A stretch of DNA of 64,000 nt, from assembly GCA_016700055.1 (NCBI GenBank), contig CP064997.1:1488001-1552000 (forward strand), read 5' to 3'. Origin of the DNA: Actinomycetota bacterium. GTDB taxonomy: Bacteria > Actinomycetota > Acidimicrobiia > Acidimicrobiales > Ilumatobacteraceae. The notes below the pieces were generated by a model that had not been told where the DNA came from, did not search any database, and was given only the letters and a program-made list of their open reading frames with translations. Below, in pieces: positions 56,704 to 64,000 of the stretch (position 1 is its first letter; each line of letters starts with the position of its first letter). The translations under genes were made by a program, and so were the position numbers.

Positions 56704-58134
56704 CTACCCCGCAGAGCGGTCGTGCCACCACTTTTCGAGACGACGGCGGATCTCTTCGTCACCGACCGGACCCTCTTCGAGGCGGATCTCCAGCAGGTGC
56801 GCGAGCGCCTCACCGACCACCGGCCCGGGCCCGATGCCGAGCGCGGCCATCACCTCACGGCCGTCCAGCTCGGGACGGATCGCGGCCAGCTCCTCACGCT
56901 CCGCGAGCGCGTCGATGCGCGCCTCCAGATCGTCCATGCGCTCGGCAAGCATCACCGCCTTCTTCGCGTTGCGCGTGGTGCAGTCGCAGCGGGTCAGCAC
57001 GTTCAGCTCGGCGAGGTACGGGCCGGCGTCGCGCACGTAGCGCCGCACGGCACTGTCGGTCCAACCCATCGAGTACGTGTGGAACCGCAAGTGCAGCTCG
57101 ACGAGGGAGGTGACGGCATCGACGTCGTCGTTCGAGTAGCGCAGCTCGGTGAGCCGCTTGCGGGCCAGGCGCGCGCCGACCGCATCGTGGTGGTGGAAGG
57201 TGGTGCCCTTGCCGGGCAGGTAGCCCCGCGTGCGCGGTTTGCCGATGTCGTGCAACAGGGCGGCCAAGCGCGTGATGCGGAAGTCGAACTCGGGCCGGCC
57301 GGGAGGCTGCTCGTTCGGCGGTCGCACGTTCTCGACCACGGCCAGCGTGTGGGTGAGCACGTCCTTGTGGCGGTGGATCGGATCGTGCTCGAGGCGCATC
57401 GCGGGCAGCTCGGGCAGGAACTGGTCGGCAAGACCGGTGTCGACGCAGAACCACAGTCCGGGCGCCGGACTCGGCACGGTGATCAGCTTGTCGAGCTCGT
57501 CACGGATGCGTTCGGCGGAGACGATCGACAGTCGGGCACTCATCTCGTGCACGGCGTCGACGAGCTCGGGCACCGGGGTCAGCCCGCTCCCGGCGACGAA
57601 GCGAGCTGCACGCATCATGCGCAGCGGGTCGTCGCCGAAGCTCACTTGGGGCGAGAGCGGCGTGCGCAGGGTGCCGGTGGCCAGGTCGACTGCTCCGCCG
57701 AAGGGATCGACCAGCTCCGGCGAGTCCGACGTCAGCTCCAACGCCATCGCGTTCACGGTGAAGTCGCGCCGGGACAGGTCGGCGTCGATCTCGTCGGCGA
57801 ACTCGACGTCGGGCTTGCGGGAGTCGGCGTGGTACGCCTCGGCACGGTGCGTGGTGATCTCGTAGGTGCGCTCGCCGCGCTTCGCGCCGATCGTGCCGAA
57901 GCGCTCGCCCTGGGTCCAGATCGCGTCTGCCCAGCCGGCGAGCAGCCGCTTGATCTCCTCCGGTCGGGCGTCGGTGGTGGCGTCGAAGTCGAAGTCGGCT
58001 GGCCCCGCCTCGCGCCCGACGATCAGGTCGCGCACCGTGCCACCGACGAGGAACAGGCGGTGACCACCGGCGCGGAAGCGCTCGGCAAGCGGTGCGAGCT
58101 CGGCGAGGACGGGGGCGAAGCGCGGCGGCGTCAC
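56704..58134 (-). CDS. pcnA: CCA tRNA nucleotidyltransferase
   Basis: A 476-residue class II nucleotidyltransferase. Nucleotide site LFLVGGTVRDLIVG and DFDFDATTDARP, RRDFTVNAMAL, then an HD domain (LAALLHDIGKP, FHHHDAVGA). It may repair tRNA CCA ends, although tRNAs here encode CCA. GTG 58134 overlaps the HDAC-like stop (GTGA). Conserved near oriC in actinobacteria. Confidence 0.9.
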   Translation of the reverse strand: MTPPRFAPVLAELAPLAERFRAGGHRLFLVGGTVRDLIVGREAGPADFDFDATTDARPEEIKRLLAGWADAIWTQGERFGTIGAKRGERTYEITTHRAEAYHADSRKPDVEFADEIDADLSRRDFTVNAMALELTSDSPELVDPFGGAVDLATGTLRTPLSPQVSFGDDPLRMMRAARFVAGSGLTPVPELVDAVHEMSARLSIVSAERIRDELDKLITVPSPAPGLWFCVDTGLADQFLPELPAMRLEHDPIHRHKDVLTHTLAVVENVRPPNEQPPGRPEFDFRITRLAALLHDIGKPRTRGYLPGKGTTFHHHDAVGARLARKRLTELRYSNDDVDAVTSLVELHLRFHTYSMGWTDSAVRRYVRDAGPYLAELNVLTRCDCTTRNAKKAVMLAERMDDLEARIDALAEREELAAIRPELDGREVMAALGIGPGPVVGEALAHLLEIRLEEGPVGDEEIRRRLEKWWHDRSAG

Positions 58135-59144
58135 AACAGGCCGGCCTCGGCCCACCTGGCCCGCACGGCGTCGACCGAGGTGTGTCCCGGCCCGCCGCTC
58201 GTCGGCGGCTCGGGATCGTGACCGACGCCGGCGAGCTCGGCGAGCACCGCGGCCGTCGAGTCACGCAGGGCGTCGAGGTCGTAGCCGCCCTCGAGCACGA
58301 CCAGCCTCCGACCGGGCCGCACAGTCGCCAGCAACCGCCGGGTGATGAGCGCGAAGTCCCCACTCGAAAGACCGAGGTCGGTCAGCGGGTCGGCGCGATG
58401 CGCGTCGAACCCGGCGGAGACGACGAGCCAGGTCGGCTCGAAATCGGAGATCACCGGCAGCACTAGGCGGTCCATCGCCCCGAGGTACGCGTCGCCGGTG
58501 CTGCCTGCCGGCATCGGCACGTTGAGCGTGGCGCCGAAACCCGCGCCCTCGCCCATCTCGCGCGCGGAGCCCGTGCCCGGGTACAGCGGCCACTGGTGCA
58601 GCGAGACGTACAGCACCCGCGGGTCGCCGTAGAACGCGTCCTGGGTGCCGTTGCCGTGGTGAGCGTCGTAGTCGACGACGGCCACCCTCTCGCCGCGCTC
58701 CGCGAGCCAGGCGGCGACGACGGCGACGTTGGAGAAGAGGCAGAAGCCCATAGCCTGGCCGGGAGTGGCGTGGTGCCCGGGCGGGCGCACTGCGCAGAAC
58801 GCCGCGTCGGCCTCACCGCGCTCCAAGGCCCGCGCGGCACTCAACCCCGCGCCGGCCGCGAGCAGCGCCGCGTTCCACGAGCCGGGGGACGCGACCGTGT
58901 CGGGGTCGAGGCGGCCGCCGCCAGCGGCGATCGTGCGCTCGACGGCGTCGATGTGGGAAGCGGAGTGCACACGTTCGAGATCGGCACGCTCGGCGGGCTC
59001 GGGGACGAGAGGCACCAACGCGTCCGCGACGCCGGCCGCGCGCGATGCGTCGACCACTGCACCCAGGCGCTCGGGGCGCTCGGGGTGGAACGGGCCCGTC
59101 AGGTGGTCCAAGAAGGCCTCGTGGGTCGTGAAGAGCACCGTCAC
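58131..59144 (-). CDS. Histone deacetylase-like amidohydrolase
   Basis: A 337-residue arginase/deacetylase-fold enzyme. Zinc and catalytic motifs are intact: HPERPERL, RPPGHHA, DYDAHHGNGTQ, SAGFDAHRADPL and EGGYD. Bacterial members deacetylate acetylated amines or lysines. GTG start at 59144. Coupled to pcnA (GTGA) and divergent from a GNAT gene, which might provide the opposing activity, as inference. Confidence 0.92.
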   Translation of the reverse strand: MTVLFTTHEAFLDHLTGPFHPERPERLGAVVDASRAAGVADALVPLVPEPAERADLERVHSASHIDAVERTIAAGGGRLDPDTVASPGSWNAALLAAGAGLSAARALERGEADAAFCAVRPPGHHATPGQAMGFCLFSNVAVVAAWLAERGERVAVVDYDAHHGNGTQDAFYGDPRVLYVSLHQWPLYPGTGSAREMGEGAGFGATLNVPMPAGSTGDAYLGAMDRLVLPVISDFEPTWLVVSAGFDAHRADPLTDLGLSSGDFALITRRLLATVRPGRRLVVLEGGYDLDALRDSTAAVLAELAGVGHDPEPPTSGGPGHTSVDAVRARWAEAGLL

Positions 59145-59171
59145 CGTCGCTGACGCTACCGTCGCGCCTCA

Positions 59172-59936
59172 GTGACGACGGCACCTCCGCCCCCCGGTAC
59201 AGCGCCCGGTCCGGGCGCGGCCAGGCTTCCCGCGTGCGGCCTCGTGCTGAGCGCGGGCAGGGCCGAGGCGAAGGTGCGCGCGTGGCCCGGACGCCCCACG
59301 ACGGCCCAGCTCGTGCTCTTCGACCACACCGTCGCGCCGCCCGCAGGGGCGCTGCGTGAATGGCTGGCGCACCTGGCCGATCTCGGCTTCGACGAGATCC
59401 GCACGGGCGCGCTGGCCGCGTCCACGGCGAGGCGGTTCGAGCTTGCCGGGTTCGTGCCGGTCCAACGGCTCACCCTGCTCCAAGCAGATCTCGCGCGCGT
59501 CGAGTTGGGCCGAGTCGGCACGCGCCGGCGGGCGTTGCGCGGCGGCGACGTAGTCACCGCGGCCGCCATCGACCAGGCGGCCTTCGGCGAGGAGTGGGGC
59601 CTCGACCCGGCCGGAATCGAAGACGCCCAGGCGGCGACCCCCACCCACCGGACGCGCTTCGCCCTCGACCGCCACGGCGAGCCGAGTGGATACGCGATCA
59701 CCGGGCGGAGCCGTCGGCGCGGCTTCGTCCAACGCCTCGCGGTGCTGCCCGACCACCAGCGGGAGGGCCTCGGGAGGGCTCTCGTCGTCGACGCCTTGCG
59801 CTGGCTGCGCCGCTGGCACGTCGAGACGGTGATGGTGAACACACACCGCGACAATCTCGCCGCGCTCGCCCTCTACGCCGCCCTCGGCTTCGAGCCTGTC
59901 GACTCCGAGCTCGTCGTGCTCGCCCTGGCCGGGTGA
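59172..59936 (+). CDS. GNAT-family N-acetyltransferase
   Basis: A 254-residue protein with C-terminal GNAT domain: VQRLAVLPDHQREGLGRALVVDAL (Q/RxxGxG/A acetyl-CoA motif) and NLAALALYAALGFEPVD. The N-terminal about 110 residues lack a clear motif but may be a second, degenerate GNAT. GTG start at 59172. 3 nt upstream of the DUF6049-like gene. Confidence 0.85.
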   Translation: MTTAPPPPGTAPGPGAARLPACGLVLSAGRAEAKVRAWPGRPTTAQLVLFDHTVAPPAGALREWLAHLADLGFDEIRTGALAASTARRFELAGFVPVQRLTLLQADLARVELGRVGTRRRALRGGDVVTAAAIDQAAFGEEWGLDPAGIEDAQAATPTHRTRFALDRHGEPSGYAITGRSRRRGFVQRLAVLPDHQREGLGRALVVDALRWLRRWHVETVMVNTHRDNLAALALYAALGFEPVDSELVVLALAG

Positions 59937-59939
59937 GAG

Positions 59940-62099
59940 GTGCGCACCAGAGCCGCCGCGCTCGCCGCCGTGTTCGTCGCCGCAGGCGGGCTCGTGCTGC
60001 CGGTCTCCCGCGCGCACACCAGCGCGCCGCCCGCACGCCAGCCGGCCGACGCCGTCGAAGCCGGGGCCGACCAGCTCACCACCGGCTCGCCGGTGCTGCG
60101 CCTCGTCGAACAGACGATGCGCATCCCGGCCGAGCCCGGGACGACGATCCGCTTCCACGTCGAGGTCGACCCGGCCGGCGCCGACCTCGCCGCCGAGAGC
60201 TGGTCGGTGATCGTTCGGGCTTACGACCCGGTGGCCGACCGGTTCGCCTTCGATCGTGCTCTGCGCGGCGAGCTGGGCTCCGTCTACGACTACGTGGAGC
60301 TGCCCCTTCTCCCACCGGCGGGAGCCTCGGCGACGGAGCCGGTGCCGTTCGAGCTGTCCGTCGCGCTCGAGCTCGACGAGCGCACCATCGAGGCTCTGCG
60401 GCTGACCGAGGCGGGCGTGTACCCGGTGGAGCTGTTGCTCACCGAGGGCGAGGACGAGGGCGAGGACGAGGACCCCCTCGACCAGGTGATCACGTTCGTC
60501 GAGCGCGAGGAGGCCGAAAGTGCCGACCCGGCCGAGAACCCGCCCGCCGACCCGCTGCGGTTGAGCATCGTCGCGTCGGTCGACGGCGGCCCGGCCAGGC
60601 GCCCCGACGGCACGCTCTCCGTGCCCGACCCGGCGCGGGAGCAGCTGCTCAGCTTGGTGCAACTGCTCGAGAGCTTCCCGGGCATGCCGGTCACGGCGTC
60701 GCTGCGCCCGGAGCTGCTGAGAGGCATGGCGTCGAGCGGGCAACCCGCCGACGAGGAGCTGGTCCAGCGCCTGCGCGCGGCCGGCGCCGGGCTGGAAGTC
60801 CTGGCCAACACCTATATCGAGCTCGATCCCTCGGCCGCGCAGCGTGCGGGCATGGCGGAGATCTACACCGACCAGCTCCGCCTCGGCGAAGACGCCATCG
60901 CCGAGGCGCTCCCCGGCATCGTCCCCCGCCGCACGGTGTGGATCGCCGACTCGCCGGTCGACGGCGGAGGCGCCGAACTCCTGCGCGACCTCGGCATGCG
61001 CGCCGCGGTGCTGACCCCGCAGACCCAGCTCGACACCGACGACGGGGCTCCGATCTTCGCCGACACCACCCGGCAGTTCCTGTTGCAGATCCCGAGCGGC
61101 TCGCCGATGTCGGCGACCGACATCGACCTGCGCTTGGCCGAGCATCTCTCCCAGCCGACCGACGAGCCGGCGCTCGCCGCGTACCGCCTGTACGCCGAGC
61201 TCGCGGTCATCCGCGGCGACATCGTGGCGCGCCTCGAGCCGTTGAACGACCGCTCCCTCGTGATCGCCACCGAGGACACCGCGCCACCGGACCCTGCCGT
61301 CATGGCCGTCCTCATCGGACTGTTGGAGGGCACCGACCGGTTCTCGCTGATCTCGCTCTCCACCGCCATCGCCACCACCTCCGGGGTTCTGGAAGACGGT
61401 CAGCCGCTGACGTTCGAGCTCCCCGCCGAGGCCGGGCCCGACCTGTCCCTGCTGCGCTTCGACATCGAGCGCTACCGCCATCAGGTCACCGCCCTCGCCA
61501 GCATGCTCCCGAGCGGCGACCCGCGACCCGAGACGTGGGCCGCCGTGCTCGACGTGTTGCCCGCCCAGGCGTGGACGCCCGAGGAGCGGGCGTTGCTGAC
61601 GAGCGCCATCGACGCCGACGCCGAGGAGCTGCGTGCCGCGCTCGTGCTGCCCGAAGCCACCCGGTTCACGCTCGGCGGTCGCCAGTCCGACCTCGTCGTC
61701 GGCATCCGGAACGACGGTGACACCGAGCTGCGCGCACTCGTGCGGTTGACCAGCGCCAAGCTGCGCTTCCCCGAAGGCCAGCAGACCGAGGTGTTCCCGC
61801 CCGGCGAGCTGACCCGGGTCTCGGTACCGGTCGAAGCGCGTACGAACGGTCAGTTCCCGGTCACGGTGGAGCTGGTCACACCCGTCGGCGACCTGGTGCT
61901 CGGCCCCCCGGTGGAGCTCACCGCGAGCGTCAACGCGCTCACCGGTCTCGGCCAGCTCGCCTCGGGAGCGGCCCTGCTCGTCCTCGCCACGTGGTGGGCG
62001 CACCACTGGCGCATGCGCCGGCGCTCGAAGCGCGAGAGCGCGACCGGTTCGGCGGTCGGGCGCCACCCCGCCACCGGGGCTACCCTTCCCCAGCCATGA
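59940..62099 (+). CDS. DUF6049-like secreted, membrane-anchored protein
   Basis: A 719-residue extracellular protein. Signal peptide (MRTRAAALAAVFVAAGG), large periplasm-facing domain and one C-terminal helix (ALTGLGQLASGAALLVLATWWA, about 673-694) followed by a basic tail. The layout matches the DUF6049 family that neighbours murJ in actinobacteria. murJ is not seen between it and the kinase. Contains an acidic patch EGEDEGEDEDP. Function unknown, possibly envelope. GTG start. Confidence 0.8.
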   Translation: MRTRAAALAAVFVAAGGLVLPVSRAHTSAPPARQPADAVEAGADQLTTGSPVLRLVEQTMRIPAEPGTTIRFHVEVDPAGADLAAESWSVIVRAYDPVADRFAFDRALRGELGSVYDYVELPLLPPAGASATEPVPFELSVALELDERTIEALRLTEAGVYPVELLLTEGEDEGEDEDPLDQVITFVEREEAESADPAENPPADPLRLSIVASVDGGPARRPDGTLSVPDPAREQLLSLVQLLESFPGMPVTASLRPELLRGMASSGQPADEELVQRLRAAGAGLEVLANTYIELDPSAAQRAGMAEIYTDQLRLGEDAIAEALPGIVPRRTVWIADSPVDGGGAELLRDLGMRAAVLTPQTQLDTDDGAPIFADTTRQFLLQIPSGSPMSATDIDLRLAEHLSQPTDEPALAAYRLYAELAVIRGDIVARLEPLNDRSLVIATEDTAPPDPAVMAVLIGLLEGTDRFSLISLSTAIATTSGVLEDGQPLTFELPAEAGPDLSLLRFDIERYRHQVTALASMLPSGDPRPETWAAVLDVLPAQAWTPEERALLTSAIDADAEELRAALVLPEATRFTLGGRQSDLVVGIRNDGDTELRALVRLTSAKLRFPEGQQTEVFPPGELTRVSVPVEARTNGQFPVTVELVTPVGDLVLGPPVELTASVNALTGLGQLASGAALLVLATWWAHHWRMRRRSKRESATGSAVGRHPATGATLPQP

Positions 62100-62929
62100 C
62101 CGTCCGCATCGTCACCGACAGCGGCTGCGACCTGCCCCAAGCCGTAGCCGACGAGCTCGGCATCGACGTCGTCCCGCTCTACATCCGCTTCGGCGACGAG
62201 GAGTTCGTCGATCGGGAAGAGCTGTCCACGGCCGAGTTCTGGGCCCGCTGCGCGACCTCACCGGAGCTCCCCGCCACGGCAGCGCCGTCGCCGGGCCGTT
62301 TCGAGTCGTCGATGCGCCGACTCGCCGCCGAGGGCGCGTCGGGAATCGTCGTCGTGTCGCTGTCGGGCGCGCTGTCGGCCACGCTGCAGAGCGCGGAGCT
62401 CGCCTCCGCCGCGGTTTCTGCGGAGGTGCCGGTGCGCACGGTCGACAGTCGCTCGGTGTCGATGGGTCTCGGCATGATCGCCGTCGCCTGCGCCCGGCGG
62501 GCCCGTGAGGGCGCGTCGCTCGACGAGGTCGAAGCGCTGGCCCACGCGCTCGCCTCACGCACCAAGGTGTGGGGCGCCCTCGACACCCTCGACAACCTGA
62601 AGAAGGGCGGCCGCATCGGCGGCGCGAAGGCCCTCGTCGCCTCGGTGCTGTCGATCAAGCCGATCATCGAGGTGCGCGACGGCGAGGTGGCCGAGGGCGG
62701 CAGGCAGCGCACCCGCGCCAAGGCACTCGCCTTCTTGGTGGACAAGGTGGCCGAGTACTCCAGCATCGAGAACCTCGCCGTGCTGCATGCCGCCTGCGAC
62801 GACGCCGACGAGTTCGTCGAGAGGCTGAAGGTGGTTCACTCGGGTGAGATCGTCGTCGGAGAGATCGGCGCGGTGATCGGCACGCACGCCGGACGCGGCA
62901 CGATCGGCGTCGCGTTCCAGACACGCTGA
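62096..62929 (+). CDS. DegV-family fatty-acid-binding protein
   Basis: A 277-residue protein of the DegV family: VRIVTDSGCDLPQ start, PLYIRFGDEEFVD, ATAAPSPGRFE, SGALSATLQSA, VRTVDSRSVSMGLG, LKKGGRIGGAKALVASVLSIKPII and GTHAGRGTIGVAF. DegV proteins bind fatty acids and may supply fatty-acid kinases. ATG overlaps the DUF6049 stop (ATGA). Confidence 0.92.
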   Translation: MTVRIVTDSGCDLPQAVADELGIDVVPLYIRFGDEEFVDREELSTAEFWARCATSPELPATAAPSPGRFESSMRRLAAEGASGIVVVSLSGALSATLQSAELASAAVSAEVPVRTVDSRSVSMGLGMIAVACARRAREGASLDEVEALAHALASRTKVWGALDTLDNLKKGGRIGGAKALVASVLSIKPIIEVRDGEVAEGGRQRTRAKALAFLVDKVAEYSSIENLAVLHAACDDADEFVERLKVVHSGEIVVGEIGAVIGTHAGRGTIGVAFQTR

Positions 62930-62975
62930 TCGATTGCCCGGAGTGAGGCCCTAGGCGCCACTAGCGTCGGAGGCC

Positions 62976-64000
62976 GTATCCACCACCCACCCCGCCCCTC
63001 CCCCGCCGGCCCTGCTCGCGGGCCGGTACCGACTCGAGCGTCGCTTCGCGTCCGGCGGCATGGCCGAGGTGTGGCTGGCCACCGACACCGCCCTCGCGCG
63101 GCAGGTGGCGGTGAAGATCTTGAAGCCTGCGCTCGCGGCCGACCCTGTCGTCGCCGAGCGCTTCCGCCGTGAAGCGGTTGCCGTCGCCAGCCTGACCCAC
63201 CCGAACATCGTCGCCGTCTACGACGCGGTGGAAGACGCCGGCCGCCAGGCCGTGGTGATGCAGTTCGTCCGCGGCAAATCACTGCGCCAGTTGCTCGACG
63301 AGCAGCGCCGGCTGTCACCAGAGCTCACGGTGCACATCGGGTGCGCGGTCGCGGCCGCGCTCGACGCCGCCCACCAGGCCGGGCTCGTGCACCGCGACGT
63401 GAAGCCGGCAAACGTGCTCGTCACGCCCGACGGGCTGGTGCTGCTCACCGACTTCGGCATCGCGAAGGCGCTCGACACCAGCGACGGCGATCTCACCAGC
63501 GAGAACGTCATGATGGGAACCGCGAAGTACCTCTCGCCCGAGCAGGTGCGCGGGCGGCGCTTGGACGGCCGGGCCGATCTGTACTCGCTCGGTCTCGTGA
63601 TGTACGAGTGCCTCGCCGGGCGTGTGCCGTTTCTCGGCGAGAGCGACGCCGACACCGCCCTTTCGAGGCTGCAGCGCGACCCGACCGACCTGACGCGACT
63701 GCGCCCGACGCTGCCGCGTGGGTTGACCGAGGTGGTCCACCGGCTTCTCGCGCGTGAGCCTGCCGACCGCTACGCGACCGGCGCCGAGGTGAAGGCCGCG
63801 CTCCAGCGAGGTCTCGATCGTTCGGTCGGGCCGCCCCCGCCAGGCGAGGGTGCGAACGACGCGGCCACGCCGACGGGCACCCGCACCCCGACGCGGTTCA
63901 TCCGTCCGCCGGGGAGCGCCACCGCGGACAGTCAGGCCACACCCGCCGCGGCCGCGGCGCGCAGGCCGGCGCGCGACTCGACACCGCCCTCGGGTGACAC
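62976..64000 (+). CDS. Serine/threonine protein kinase (3' end outside window)
   Basis: Kinase domain (Hanks type) beginning AGRYRLERRFASGGMAEVWLA, with VAVKIL (ATP Lys), VHRDVKPANVLV (catalytic loop), LTDFGIAK and GTAKYLSPEQ. A Pro/Ala/Thr-rich linker follows to the edge. No ATG, GTG or TTG exists in frame between the upstream stop (62952-62954) and the internal ATG within the Gly-rich loop (about 63060). Codon GTA at 62976 sits where VSTTHPAPP would begin; CTG at about 63010 is another option. Start uncertain. Confidence 0.85.

Overview
The window is chromosomal DNA from a very GC-rich actinobacterium. The gene content supports this: a dnaK-grpE-dnaJ-hspR operon with HAIR-type operators, a ClpS/DUF2017 pair, a mycothiol-dependent-isomerase-like protein, an F420/deazaflavin-type nitroreductase, DUF5318, a DUF6049-like secreted protein and an EtfD-like membrane Fe-S protein. 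GTG starts are common, many genes overlap by 1-4 nt, and the encoded tRNAs carry CCA. The mixture looks most like Acidimicrobiia (Ilumatobacter relatives), but that is inferred from protein character and not from a database search. The order pcnA - DUF6049 - Ser/Thr kinase at the right end, with rpsF-ssb-rpsR-rplI-dnaB nearby, is typical of the neighbourhood of oriC in actinobacteria.

Layout. 1-4.2 kb: a heme-copper-oxidase III/I-like pair on the minus strand whose subunit I homologue has lost the heme and CuB ligands, heme O synthase ctaB, then divergent clpS-DUF2017. 4.2-4.5 kb: tRNA-Glu, tRNA-Asp, tRNA-Phe. 4.5-12.1 kb: metabolic genes (acyl-CoA thioesterase, hemolysin III, crotonase-fold protein, universal stress protein, pyrE, purB, purA). 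12.2-14.2 kb: a two-component system. 14.4-22.0 kb: the heat-shock block clpB, DUF3445, hspR, dnaJ, grpE, dnaK. 22.0-26.7 kb: an ApbE / ferric-reductase-like / Asp-His-rich secreted protein operon, divergent from a second two-component system. 26.8-36.0 kb: glgP, folP, M14 peptidase, gpmA, cyclic-nucleotide-binding protein, EtfD-like protein, SDR. 36.0-39.5 kb: CAP protein, beta-propeller lipoprotein, dcd, tRNA-Gly. 39.5-42.6 kb: a small accessory-looking segment in which four copies of a 49-nt palindromic element punctuate the genes, one of which is frameshifted. 42.6-47.1 kb: engB, a GGDEF-EAL protein, DinB/mycothiol protein, SDR. 47.2-51.1 kb: a small protein with a dyad promoter, then dnaB and the rplI-rpsR-ssb-rpsF ribosomal/replication cluster. 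51.2-56.6 kb: DUF192, a membrane protein, DUF5318, a methyltransferase and a large membrane GGDEF-EAL protein. 56.7-64 kb: pcnA, HDAC-like deacetylase, GNAT, DUF6049-like protein, DegV and the start of a Ser/Thr kinase.

No stretch over 300 bases lacks a gene. The longest gaps (about 140-205 nt) are 2189-2332, 14233-14437, 39555-39747, 47143-47328, 49155-49334 and 51098-51256. I see nothing convincing in 2189-2332, 14233-14437 or 51098-51256. The others carry the regulatory sites or repeats listed. The observations I would check first are the 49-nt element family, the ligand-less oxidase subunit, the flavin/heme/Asp-His locus with its 11-bp direct-repeat operator, and the HAIR operators that double as stop codons of the upstream genes.
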